Part shown: positions 55,390 through 63,471 of the stretch, piece after piece | Position numbering within the stretch: position 1 is the stretch's first letter | How the letters are laid out: every line of letters begins with the position of its first letter | Origin: Devosia sp. MC521 | Lineage (GTDB): Bacteria; Pseudomonadota; Alphaproteobacteria; Rhizobiales; Devosiaceae | Direction: 5' to 3' | Assembly: GCF_014127105.1 (NCBI RefSeq) | Contig: NZ_CP059902.1 | Span: 1,025,001-1,089,000, forward strand | DNA: 64,000 nt | Made by a program: the position numbers and the translations under genes | The notes under the pieces: generated by a model | Databases searched by the model: none | What the model saw: the letters and a program-made list of their open reading frames with translations, nothing else | What the model was told of the DNA's origin: nothing

Positions 55390-55979
55390 GCGATAATACT
55401 GCGAAAACACAGACAGCAGCGTCGTGGGGAGGCTTGGCGCGCCAAGTGGGTGCCGCGGCCGTTTTGGGAGCGGCGCTCACTGTGTTGGTGGCAATGCCGG
55501 CGGAGTTCGGTGTGGACCCAACTGGCTTTGGAAAGCTGACAGGCATTCTAAAGTTATCGCAGCCGCAAGAAATAGTGGTCGAGACGAAGTTCTCAGCGCC
55601 GCCAGATATTTCCAAGGCTGAGCCTATTCCGTTCCGTCAGGACGAGATCGAAATTCCACTTGGCGCGCTTGGTGCAGGGCTTGGCGCGACCGAATATAAG
55701 GTCACGATGGAAGAAGGGCAGACGCTTGTCTATTCGTGGACAGCGTCAACTCCGGTGGTCGTTGAGTTCCACGGTCACACCGTCACCAGCGATGGCAGTC
55801 CAGAAATCGTGATGGATTATATTAAGGGGGAAATGCAAGAAGGCCATGGCGCATTGACGGCACCATTGACCGGAATTCACGGCTGGTATTTTGCAAATCC
55901 AACCTTCGAAGACGCAACGATCACGCTGAAACTCTCAGGCTATTATCTTCTTGAGCCGGGTTTAATCGGCATCCACTGA
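55386..55979 (+). CDS. Membrane-anchored partner protein of HupE
   Basis: The 197-residue protein has one N-terminal membrane helix (GAAAVLGAALTVLVAMPAEF) and a periplasmic domain of about 140 residues rich in beta strands, with EFHGHTVTSDGS and GIHGWYFANPT, histidine-containing loops that could bind metal. It is of the type sometimes annotated as transmembrane anchor protein. It overlaps the HupE gene by 4 bp and is followed by a dyad. Confidence 0.65.
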   Translation: MSDNTAKTQTAASWGGLARQVGAAAVLGAALTVLVAMPAEFGVDPTGFGKLTGILKLSQPQEIVVETKFSAPPDISKAEPIPFRQDEIEIPLGALGAGLGATEYKVTMEEGQTLVYSWTASTPVVVEFHGHTVTSDGSPEIVMDYIKGEMQEGHGALTAPLTGIHGWYFANPTFEDATITLKLSGYYLLEPGLIGIH

Positions 55980-55990
55980 CAAGCATGTGC

Positions 55991-56023
55991 AGGCCTGTGC
56001 ATTGTTTTTGCAGGCACAGGCCT
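55991..56023 (+). terminator. Perfect 10-bp dyad between anchor gene and irr
   Basis: AGGCCTGTGC and GCACAGGCCT are exact inverted repeats with a 13-base T-rich spacer. It could end the HupE transcript or be an operator for irr, whose start lies 35 bp downstream. Confidence 0.5.
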
Positions 56024-56057
56024 ATCTGCCTTGGCAAGGTATGGCTCGGAGGTCGCG

Positions 56058-56510
56058 ATGTCGATGAATATCAAGAAGGATATGTATGTTGACGATGAGC
56101 CATCTCGGCGCGGCTGTATCAAAACGCTGCTGCGGATGTCTGGCCTTAGACCAACGCGGCAGCGCGTTGAACTCGCTGATCGTATATTTGGACGCGGGCG
56201 GCACTTGACCGCTGAGGATCTGCACAGTGAGGTTCACGCTGCGGGGCAGGAGATGTCCCTGGCAACGGTTTACAACACGCTGCATCAGTTCCAAAGCTCA
56301 GGCCTTATTCGCGAACTCTCGTTCAAGGGGACGCGTGCGGTTTTCGATACCGATACCTCAGGTCACCACCACTTCTATATCTTGGATGATGACAAGATTA
56401 TCGACATGGAGCCGGGGGCGGTGAGCGTGACTGACGTTAAATCGGTCCCTGAGGGCTACGAAGTGGCCAAGATTGAGATCGTTGTCAGTTTGCGAAAAGT
56501 AGAAATTTGA
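56058..56510 (+). CDS. irr: Irr-type Fur-family iron/haem regulator
   Basis: The 150-residue regulator has GLRPTRQRVELADRIFGRGR and HLTAEDLHSEV, then MSLATVYNTLHQFQSSGLIR as the DNA-reading helix, and the histidine cluster TSGHHHFYILDDDK of the metal or haem site. This is the Irr form of Fur found in Hyphomicrobiales, which represses or activates iron genes and is degraded or released on haem binding. GGAGG six bases before 56058 sets the start. The neighbouring haem-type and metal-type membrane genes may be targets. Confidence 0.85.
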   Translation: MSMNIKKDMYVDDEPSRRGCIKTLLRMSGLRPTRQRVELADRIFGRGRHLTAEDLHSEVHAAGQEMSLATVYNTLHQFQSSGLIRELSFKGTRAVFDTDTSGHHHFYILDDDKIIDMEPGAVSVTDVKSVPEGYEVAKIEIVVSLRKVEI

Positions 56511-56531
56511 AAGGGGCCGAATGGCCCCTTT
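56510..56531. terminator. Bidirectional terminator between irr and the cobT-like gene
   Basis: AAAGGGGCC and GGCCCCTTT pair over a four-base loop, with T-rich ends in both directions. It overlaps the stop codon of the cobT-like gene. Confidence 0.8.
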
Positions 56532-58392
56532 ATCGTCTGAGCATCTGGTCGAGCATTCCGATGAGCGCGGGTCCTAAATCGTCGATGGCATCGATGCGCT
56601 TGGCATGGCGATAGTATTGGTCGACCTCGTGACGAATGCCTAGGGCCGCAAGCTCGATCTGACCCGTACGTTCGATCTCGGCAACCACTTCTTTGAGATG
56701 ACGGTCGAGGATGGATTTGTCTTCGTTTGCCTCGATGGTCGCTTGATCAACAGGAGCGCCATCGGAAATGACAAGCAAAATCCGGCGTTGCTCTGGTCGG
56801 CCAACGAGACGACGCGCCGCCCAAAGCAGTGCTTCGCCGTCGATGTTCTCTTTGAGCAGGTCGTTGGACATCATTGCGCACAGGTTGAGCTTTGCCCGGC
56901 GATACGGTTCGTCAGCGCTTTTGTAGATGATGTGGAGGAGATCGTTTAGGCGGCCAGGATTGGCCGGGCGACCAGCACGCATCCAATCTTGGGCTGCGGC
57001 ACCGCCCTTCCATCCTTGAGTGGTGAAACCCAAAACTTCCGTCGACACGGAGCAATTCTCCAGCGCCGAGCAGATCAGGTCAGACGCCATGCAGGCGAGT
57101 TCAATGGTCTTGCCGCGCATAGAGCCGGAGTTGTCGATGAGGAGTGTAACGCAAGTATCCCGGAACTGAGACTCTTCTTCCTGCTTGTAGGCGTCAGCGA
57201 AGCCCGGATTGACAATGACGCGGTCAAGGCGAGAGGCGTCGATGAGCCCATCTTCGAGGTCAAACGCCCAAGACCGCGTTTGTTTAGCCATGAGCCGGCG
57301 CTGCAATTGGGTAACAAGACGGGCCATAGCCCGCTTATTGGCGGAGCGCTTTTGTTCCAGCGCATCTTGCGCTTGCCGCATAATTTGTTGCGGCACGAGT
57401 TCGTCTGCGCGGGCGATGCGATCGTGAGAGTCTGTATAGGGCCTGTATGCAGGAGATCGGGGCGGCGGGATGAAATCGATGTTCGGTAACGCATCCAGCT
57501 TCTCGTCGGAAACTAAAGCCTCCGGGCCAGGCTCAAAGCTGTTGTCTTCATCGGTCTGGGTGCCGCCGTGTTCGAGCTCTTCCTCCTCATCGCCGCCACC
57601 AGTGCGGTTACTGATCTCGCGGCGGGTTGGGCCGTCGCCGCGCCCCTGCAGAGCCTCGTAAAGCGTCTGTAAGAACCACTTGGCTGCAAAGGCGTAGTCC
57701 TGCTGATCGCCCATCGTCTCGCGCAACTTGGCGAGTTGGGCGTGCAAACGCTGGTGCATCCAACGGTGCCACATCCAGAAGCCAGAGGTGGGAATTGACG
57801 CTTCGGTGCGGCCATTCAGGACGTCGCCAACCACCATCCGGATCGCCTCTTCGAGCGGAATCAAAGCTGCTAAGTGGGCGCCCATGATGTCGAGACGAGA
57901 GAGGCGATCAATGTGGTTGGCAACAATGTTCTCAGCAACACCTGGCAGACGCTCTGCGCCAAAGGACTCGCAACGTACGAGCTCCAGTAGGTCGAACAAA
58001 CGACGCTCGTTTGGATCGGGAGGAGCGAGGGCGGCATGAATTTGGGCGTCATGGTGCGCTATAAATAGCGCTACTGAATCGACGCGGCCGCGAAGCGCGG
58101 GCATGTTTTCGTCGGTCAGCTCACCCAAGCTTGCCTTCAGACCTGTATACACGCCGTCGTCGCCAACGACTTGAATGTCGAGATCGTCACGTCCTGAAAG
58201 CGAGCGCGCCGAGGCGGCCAATTGTTGCGCCAAATCGAGACGATGCCGGTCGTGCGCCTTGGCGTCGGATTTTTCAGCGCGGCTCATCATGGAGGATGGG
58301 TCCGACCATAAGGCGAGCCATTCGGCGCCGTTTCGCACTGCGCCCCTGTCGTCGCGCTTCAGGATCGTTGATCTGATTTCGCCGTCTGTCAT
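56530..58392 (-). CDS. CobT-like VWA-domain protein (cobaltochelatase-subunit family)
   Basis: The 620-residue protein has the CobT layout: a helical N-terminal region, a short acidic linker (GGGDEEEELEHGG, near residue 270), LQRRLMAKQTRSWAFDLEDG, and a C-terminal VWA domain with the metal site TLLIDNSGSMRGKTIEL. GFTTQGWKGG, GRLNDLLHIIYKSADEP and LLKENIDGEALLWA also match CobT. The acidic linker is shorter than in cobalamin-pathway CobT. It is divergent from a hydroquinone dioxygenase operon that ends in a CobS-like gene. No cobalamin gene is seen, so a role in metal loading of the dioxygenase is proposed as an alternative. Confidence 0.88.
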   Translation of the reverse strand: MTDGEIRSTILKRDDRGAVRNGAEWLALWSDPSSMMSRAEKSDAKAHDRHRLDLAQQLAASARSLSGRDDLDIQVVGDDGVYTGLKASLGELTDENMPALRGRVDSVALFIAHHDAQIHAALAPPDPNERRLFDLLELVRCESFGAERLPGVAENIVANHIDRLSRLDIMGAHLAALIPLEEAIRMVVGDVLNGRTEASIPTSGFWMWHRWMHQRLHAQLAKLRETMGDQQDYAFAAKWFLQTLYEALQGRGDGPTRREISNRTGGGDEEEELEHGGTQTDEDNSFEPGPEALVSDEKLDALPNIDFIPPPRSPAYRPYTDSHDRIARADELVPQQIMRQAQDALEQKRSANKRAMARLVTQLQRRLMAKQTRSWAFDLEDGLIDASRLDRVIVNPGFADAYKQEEESQFRDTCVTLLIDNSGSMRGKTIELACMASDLICSALENCSVSTEVLGFTTQGWKGGAAAQDWMRAGRPANPGRLNDLLHIIYKSADEPYRRAKLNLCAMMSNDLLKENIDGEALLWAARRLVGRPEQRRILLVISDGAPVDQATIEANEDKSILDRHLKEVVAEIERTGQIELAALGIRHEVDQYYRHAKRIDAIDDLGPALIGMLDQMLRR

Positions 58393-58560
58393 AGCTTCCT
58401 CCAACCGCTTCAATTGTAACAGTTTTGTCAGCGTGAAAGGGCGGCATTTGGCTCGGAATGCGCAGAAGCTTGGCAGCTTTGTGCAGGCTCAAAAGGTGTA
58501 CTCGAAATACAACTCGTAGATGGAAGGTTAACACCTGATACAAACAGAGGAGAGTGTGGC
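58393..58560. promoter_or_regulatory. Divergent promoter region, cobT-like gene and dioxygenase operon
   Basis: The 168-bp gap should contain both promoters. The dioxygenase side ends with AGAGGAGAG, a strong ribosome site six bases before the GTG start; the other side has GGAGGAAGCT before the cobT-like ATG. Shared control of both transcripts is likely. No specific operator was identified. Confidence 0.5.
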
Positions 58561-59061
58561 GTGGCACAGTACACCACAGAGTTCGGCTCGATCCACTCGT
58601 ACAAAAAAGGCGGGATCACCGCCATTGATGATGATCCGAAGCGCTACGTATTTTCGAACATGTTTGAAGTTGCTGCGAAATCAGCGCCTTATGAGCGTGT
58701 AGCTGTCGCAAAGAATTTTGAATACGTCATTGAATCTGCCAAGGCTGAAGGTGAATCTCCTTGGTACTCTGCCGCGCATGATGAGTTCGTCATTGCTATG
58801 GACGGCAAGGTTCGTGTCGATTTCATCAAGCTCACTGATCCGGATGCTGTTGTCGATCCTGAGAGCGAAGGTGCTGTGATTGTGCAGGGCCAGCCTATCG
58901 GTGAAGCGATGGGTTATGTGGTGCTGAGCCGTGGTCACATGGCCATGCTGCCCGTTGGCTGCGCCTATAAATTCTCAGCAGCTGAAACCTGCACCATCAT
59001 CATTCAGACCATCGACGGCGCCGTGACCCAGCATAAGTGGGCGCAGTTCTGCCAGAAGTAA
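58561..59061 (+). CDS. Hydroquinone 1,2-dioxygenase, small subunit (HapC/HqdA-like)
   Basis: The 166-residue protein matches in length (about 18 kDa) and sequence pattern the small subunit of two-component hydroquinone dioxygenases, which open hydroquinone to 4-hydroxymuconic semialdehyde with Fe(II) and oxygen. Features include DDDPKRYVFSNMFEVAAKSA, PWYSAAHDEFVIAMDG and GHMAMLPVGCAYKF, a cupin-like core. It starts with GTG at 58561. The large subunit follows after 22 bp. Assignment rests on recall of the Pseudomonas HapCD and Sphingomonas HqdAB proteins. Confidence 0.85.
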   Translation: MAQYTTEFGSIHSYKKGGITAIDDDPKRYVFSNMFEVAAKSAPYERVAVAKNFEYVIESAKAEGESPWYSAAHDEFVIAMDGKVRVDFIKLTDPDAVVDPESEGAVIVQGQPIGEAMGYVVLSRGHMAMLPVGCAYKFSAAETCTIIIQTIDGAVTQHKWAQFCQK

Positions 59062-59083
59062 GGCCGGAAGAGGAGATCCTAAA

Positions 59084-60124
59084 ATGGCTATGAAAGAAGG
59101 CTTTGATAGCAGCGAAGGCGAGATCAGCAATCCGCGCGGTCTTCCCATCACTGGTGGTTATGCCGTCAATCCGGCTGACAACGTTACTGGTTATAAATCT
59201 TTCCAGGCTGGCTCGTTCAAATTCCATCGTGACGAGTACTTCTGCTACGTGAACACTCCGAATGGCGTGCACACGATGCCAGCAGACGCCTTCCTGCGCG
59301 CGCTGATGCGTGACGTGGCTTGGGGCTTCTTCTATGGCACTGTAAACTTTGACCAGGTCTTCGGCACCACCAATTATTATGGTGAAGTCGATATGTTCCT
59401 GGGCTCCACCAACGAGGCCTACACCTCAGCTGGTCGTGATTTTGTCGAGCGTTTTAAGGCCGACAAGCTTATGGACATCTTCAAGCAGATGGTCTCGGAC
59501 TGGACCAATGAGGGGTACGATCCGTTTGCGGCGCCAATGGAAACCGGTGTTCCATGGGGTATCAAGAACGGTGACAACGACGAAGCTGTTAGCCGCGAGC
59601 GCGTGACTGCACGCCGTATGGTTGGCCTACCGGGTGATACTCCGGTTCGTACCGACGGCAATGGCTACCCAGTCAATCGCATGTTTGCTGACGTACCGCA
59701 GGATCAGCCAGAAGTTCACGCTGCACCTGGCTTCGAGCACGAAGTTTCGGCTTACAATCTGTTTGGTTATCTGTCGCGCTCTGACGTGACCTGGAACCCA
59801 TCTGTTTGTTCGGTGGTAAAGGACAGCTTGTTCTGCCCAACTTCGGAAGAATACATCCTTCCCGTTGAGCACGGTAACGACCGTTGCGAATGGTTCATTC
59901 AGTTGACCGACGACATCACTTGGAACGTAAAGGACGGCGCAACCGGTCGTCCACGCGCGGTGATCAACATGAAGCCAGGCGATTGCTGCTGTATGCCAGC
60001 TGACATTCGTCACCAGGGCTTCTCGGCCAAGCGCTCGATGCTCTTGGTGTGGGAAAACGGTTCGCCCAAGATTCCTGAGCTCATCCGTCAGGGCATGGCC
60101 CCTGATGTGGCTGTTGAGTTCTAA
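59084..60124 (+). CDS. Hydroquinone 1,2-dioxygenase, large subunit (HapD/HqdB-like)
   Basis: The 346-residue protein (about 38 kDa) fits the large, iron-containing subunit of the enzyme. Characteristic blocks are LRALMRDVAWGFFYGTVNFD, FADVPQDQPEVHAAPGFEHE, LSRSDVTWNPSVCS and KPGDCCCMPADIRHQGFSAK, with several histidine and acidic residues available for a mononuclear non-haem iron site. GGAAGAGGAG precedes the start. It is followed by a strong terminator before the downstream genes. Confidence 0.87.
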   Translation: MAMKEGFDSSEGEISNPRGLPITGGYAVNPADNVTGYKSFQAGSFKFHRDEYFCYVNTPNGVHTMPADAFLRALMRDVAWGFFYGTVNFDQVFGTTNYYGEVDMFLGSTNEAYTSAGRDFVERFKADKLMDIFKQMVSDWTNEGYDPFAAPMETGVPWGIKNGDNDEAVSRERVTARRMVGLPGDTPVRTDGNGYPVNRMFADVPQDQPEVHAAPGFEHEVSAYNLFGYLSRSDVTWNPSVCSVVKDSLFCPTSEEYILPVEHGNDRCEWFIQLTDDITWNVKDGATGRPRAVINMKPGDCCCMPADIRHQGFSAKRSMLLVWENGSPKIPELIRQGMAPDVAVEF

Positions 60125-60155
60125 CGAACGGGTGGTTGCTCCCACTTCCGCCCTG

Positions 60156-60186
60156 CGGCCGCCTCAGTACTGGGGCGGCCGTTTTT
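60156..60186 (+). terminator. Rho-independent terminator inside the operon
   Basis: CGGCCGCC and GGCGGCCG pair exactly over ten bases, followed by five T residues. It lies 32 bp after the large-subunit stop and just before the dehydrogenase start, so the subunit genes may be expressed more than those downstream. Confidence 0.85.
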
Positions 60187-60216
60187 CCAACACGCTCAGA
60201 AACATCGGTGCGACCA

Positions 60217-61680
60217 GTGCAAACCAAGCTCTTCATTAACGGTGAATTCGTCGACGGCATCGCCAAAGGCACGATCCCTGTTTTCAACCCGTTCTCCGGC
60301 GAAGTCATTTGCGAAATCGCAGAGGCACGTGCGGAAGACGTTGATGTTGCCGTCGCAGCCGCCAAACAAGCTCAAAAGGCCTGGGGCCGTGCCGATGCCG
60401 CTGAACGCGGGCACCTCCTGCTCAAGTTGGCCGACGCGATTGAGGCCAATGCGGAAGAGCTAATCCAACTTGAAGCGCTTGATACCGGCCATCCTGTGCG
60501 CGATGCGCGCAAGCTGGATGTGCCGCGCACATCGCGCTGCTTCCGCTATTTCGGCGGCATGGCTGACAAGCTGGAAGGTTTCGTCCCGCCAGTCTATCCG
60601 GGCTTCCTTAATTACGTTCAGCGCGAAGCAATCGGTGTGGTTGGTCAGATCGTGCCATGGAACTTCCCGCTCATGTTCACCAGCTGGAAGATGGCACCCG
60701 CTCTGGCCGCTGGTAATGCCATTGTTATTAAACCAAGTGAACTGACGCCGCTGAGCACGTTGCGTATCGCCGAACTGATGCGCGATGTTGGCTTCCCAGC
60801 AGGTGTCGTCAACGTTGTTCCCGGCTATGGCCACACCGCTGGTCAGCGTCTGGCTGAGCATCCTCATGTTGGCAAGATCGCTTTCACCGGTTCAACCGCT
60901 ACCGGCCGCCGTATCGTCCAGTCTTCGGCTGGTAACCTCAAGAAGGTTCAGCTCGAGCTGGGCGGCAAGGGCCCAAATATAGTCTTTGGTGATGCCAATG
61001 TTCGGGCTGCCATTGGCGGTTCTGCCTTCGCAATTTTCCATAACCAGGGCCAGGCCTGCATCGCGGGCTCGCGCCTCATCCTGCACAAATCGGTAGCCGA
61101 CGAGTTCCTCGACGGTTTCACCAAGCTGGCGAAATCCATTCGCCTTGGCGATCCGCTGGATCCGCAGACCGAAATGGGCCCGCTGACGTCCAAGATGCAC
61201 CAGGAACGCGTGCTGCAGTTCTGCCAGGTTGCCAAGGACGAGGGTGGTGAAATAATCACCGGCGGCAAGCGGCCTGATCGTGAAGACCTCGCAAATGGCT
61301 ACTTCGTTGAGCCCACAATCGTGCGCGCGAAGCCCACCGATCGCGTGAGCCAAGAGGAAGTGTTTGGTCCGTTTGTGACGGTCACCACTTTTGAAGACGA
61401 CGAAGAAGCATTGGCGATCGCTAATGGCGTTCAATACGGTTTGGGTTCCGGTCTTTGGACGCTGAACCTCACCCGTGCTCATAAGCTCGCCCAAGACATT
61501 CACGCCGGCATGGTTTGGGTGAATTGCTACAAGATCGTTCACCCAGGCTCGCCATTCGGAGGGGTTGGCGAAAGTGGCTATGGTCGCGAAATGGGCTTTG
61601 AAGTCATGCGCGAATACACGCAGCCAAAATCGGTTTGGGTCAATTATGACTCGAAAATGCCTCCCCACTACGAGCGTTGA
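60217..61680 (+). CDS. 4-hydroxymuconic semialdehyde dehydrogenase (HapE-like)
   Basis: The 487-residue aldehyde dehydrogenase has VPWNFPLMFTSWKMAPAL, LELGGKGPNIVFGDAN with the catalytic glutamate, and FHNQGQACIAGSRLILH with the catalytic cysteine. It should oxidise the ring-cleavage product to maleylacetate. The GTG at 60217 (VQTKLFINGEF) is preferred; a longer frame from 60136 would run through the terminator. The order small subunit, large subunit, this gene, maleylacetate reductase equals hapCDEF. Confidence 0.87.
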   Translation: MQTKLFINGEFVDGIAKGTIPVFNPFSGEVICEIAEARAEDVDVAVAAAKQAQKAWGRADAAERGHLLLKLADAIEANAEELIQLEALDTGHPVRDARKLDVPRTSRCFRYFGGMADKLEGFVPPVYPGFLNYVQREAIGVVGQIVPWNFPLMFTSWKMAPALAAGNAIVIKPSELTPLSTLRIAELMRDVGFPAGVVNVVPGYGHTAGQRLAEHPHVGKIAFTGSTATGRRIVQSSAGNLKKVQLELGGKGPNIVFGDANVRAAIGGSAFAIFHNQGQACIAGSRLILHKSVADEFLDGFTKLAKSIRLGDPLDPQTEMGPLTSKMHQERVLQFCQVAKDEGGEIITGGKRPDREDLANGYFVEPTIVRAKPTDRVSQEEVFGPFVTVTTFEDDEEALAIANGVQYGLGSGLWTLNLTRAHKLAQDIHAGMVWVNCYKIVHPGSPFGGVGESGYGREMGFEVMREYTQPKSVWVNYDSKMPPHYER

Positions 61681-61700
61681 TCGCACCACAGGAGAGCACT

Positions 61701-62753
61701 ATGGACTTTGTATATAACGCCAATCCTTCGCGTGTCATTTTCGGGGCCGGGGCGCGGGCGCGCGTCGGCGAAGAACTCGAACGTCTGGGCATCAAGCGCG
61801 CCATCGTGCTGTCCACCCCCGATCAATCTCAGCTTGCCGCTGAGATCGCCAAAACCATCGGTGGCCGCGCTGGGATTATGTATCCCGGCGCCGTCATGCA
61901 CACCCCAACTGAAGTGACAGAGTCGGCCTTGCAGGCGGTCAGTTCGGTGCGCGCAGATGGTTGCTTGGCGATTGGCGGCGGCTCGACGACAGGCCTATCT
62001 AAAGCCATCGCCTATCGCACAGACCTGCCGCAGTTGATCGTGCCGACCACGTTTGCCGGCTCGGAGATGACGCCTATTTTGGGGCAGACCGAAATGGGTC
62101 GAAAAACGACGCTGTCTAGCCCGAAAGTCCTGCCCGAAACGGTGATTTATGATCCCGAGCTGACGGTCACGATGCCGAAGTTCATTTCGGGACCGTCAGG
62201 CCTGAACGCAATCGCCCACTCGATGGAAGGGCTTTATGCCCGTGATCGCAACCCGATTATCTCCATGATGGCCGAAGAATCCATTCGGGCTTTGGGCGTC
62301 GCTTTACCGAAGCTTATGGACGATCCGAGCAATCTGGAGGCGCACGGTGATGCGCTTTACGGCGCTTGGTTTGCTGGCATCTGCCTTGGTTCGGTGGGTA
62401 TGGCTATTCACCACAAGATCTGCCACACGCTGGGCGGCACTCTGAACCTCAACCATGCAGATGTGCACGCGTTGATGCTTCCCTATACCGCTGCCTACAA
62501 TCGTGAAGCTGCGCCTGAAGCTATGGCCGCCATTGCGCGCGCTCTGAAGGCCCATGATGGTCCTAGAGGCCTTTATGCCCTCATGAAGGTTTGCGCTAGC
62601 AAGCGCTCGCTTAAGGAAATGGGCGTGAGCGAGGCGGACCTCGAAAAGGTCGCTGATATTGCGATGGAAAACCCGTACTTCAATCCTCGTCCGGTAACGC
62701 GTGAAGGTATCCGTGAGATGCTTCAGGCTGCCTATGAAGGTCGGGAGCCGTAA
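61701..62753 (+). CDS. Maleylacetate reductase (HapF-like, iron-type alcohol dehydrogenase)
   Basis: The 350-residue enzyme begins MDFVYNANPSRVIFGAGARA and has LAIGGGSTTGLSKAIAYR (nucleotide loop), VPTTFAGSEMTPILG and AIHHKICHTLGGTLNLNHAD, the metal-site histidines of maleylacetate reductases. It reduces maleylacetate to 3-oxoadipate. GGAGAGC precedes the start. It lies 20 bp after the dehydrogenase gene. Confidence 0.92.
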   Translation: MDFVYNANPSRVIFGAGARARVGEELERLGIKRAIVLSTPDQSQLAAEIAKTIGGRAGIMYPGAVMHTPTEVTESALQAVSSVRADGCLAIGGGSTTGLSKAIAYRTDLPQLIVPTTFAGSEMTPILGQTEMGRKTTLSSPKVLPETVIYDPELTVTMPKFISGPSGLNAIAHSMEGLYARDRNPIISMMAEESIRALGVALPKLMDDPSNLEAHGDALYGAWFAGICLGSVGMAIHHKICHTLGGTLNLNHADVHALMLPYTAAYNREAAPEAMAAIARALKAHDGPRGLYALMKVCASKRSLKEMGVSEADLEKVADIAMENPYFNPRPVTREGIREMLQAAYEGREP

Positions 62754-62762
62754 GGTCTGACA

Positions 62763-63068
62763 ATGGCATATTTTTGCTTTCACGCCTTTGATAAACCGGG
62801 TGTCCTCGACACACGCTTGGCGCTTCGCGACACTCATAGGGCTTTCTTACGCAATCACGACCACCCATTGACGGTGCATGTCGGTGGGCCGCTGTTGAAC
62901 GCCGATGGACAGATGCATGGCTCGATGCTGGTCATTGAAGCGGAGACCAAAGCTGTCGTCGAAGCCTTCTTGGCCCAAGACGAATATATGAAGGCAGGCA
63001 TCTTCGCCTCGTACACTCTTGAGCAGTTTAATTGGGGTTTAGGCCAGCCAGAGGCCCGCAATGGCTGA
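62763..63068 (+). CDS. YciI-family protein
   Basis: The 101-residue protein has FCFHAFDKPGVLDTRLALRD, VGGPLLNADGQMHGSMLVIE and FLAQDEYMKAGIFASYTLEQ, the ferredoxin-like YciI fold with its histidine-aspartate pair. Relatives include lactone-processing and dehalogenating enzymes of aromatic pathways, so it may handle a side product of ring cleavage. It overlaps the Rieske gene by 8 bp. Confidence 0.83.
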   Translation: MAYFCFHAFDKPGVLDTRLALRDTHRAFLRNHDHPLTVHVGGPLLNADGQMHGSMLVIEAETKAVVEAFLAQDEYMKAGIFASYTLEQFNWGLGQPEARNG

Positions 63069-63471
63069 CGCACTTTCGCAGCCCGATCCAAACCTATGGC
63101 GCACACGGCCGCGTGCGCCCATGCCCGGAACGGTTTTAGGCCCGCTCGAAGACGTCGGGAACGGCAAGGCAAAGGAATATGTCTTTGGCCGCGGAACGAC
63201 CGTGTTCTCCATGTTTGTTGTTCGGCGGGACGAGCACGTCTACGGCTATCTCAACATTTGTCCGCACTATTCATCGCCGCTGAACCACCGTGCAGGCCAT
63301 TTTTTAAACGAAGATGGCAGCCGAATTCGCTGCACCATGCATTTCGCAGAATTCCGGATTGAAGACGGATTTGGTGTAGCAGGTGCCGCTCAGAATTGCT
63401 GGCTCGACCCGGTTCCGGTTCATATCGAAGATGGCAATATCGTCATCTCTAAGTTGCAGGCGAGTTCATGA
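63061..63471 (+). CDS. Rieske-type ferredoxin
   Basis: The 136-residue protein has both halves of the Rieske site, NICPHYSSPLNH (C-x-H) and IRCTMHFAEFRIEDG (C-x-x-H), spaced by 21 residues, and no catalytic domain, so it is an electron carrier with a [2Fe-2S] cluster. No oxygenase that needs it is seen in the window. It could keep the dioxygenase iron reduced, as the ferredoxin XylT does for catechol 2,3-dioxygenase. Its stop overlaps the CobS-like start (ATGA). Confidence 0.87.
   Translation: MADALSQPDPNLWRTRPRAPMPGTVLGPLEDVGNGKAKEYVFGRGTTVFSMFVVRRDEHVYGYLNICPHYSSPLNHRAGHFLNEDGSRIRCTMHFAEFRIEDGFGVAGAAQNCWLDPVPVHIEDGNIVISKLQASS

Noticed and set aside
56530-58392. Calling the locus a cobalamin biosynthesis site on the strength of CobT and CobS
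   Set aside because: No other cobalamin gene is present, and both genes sit tightly around a hydroquinone pathway, so the pathway name was not assigned.
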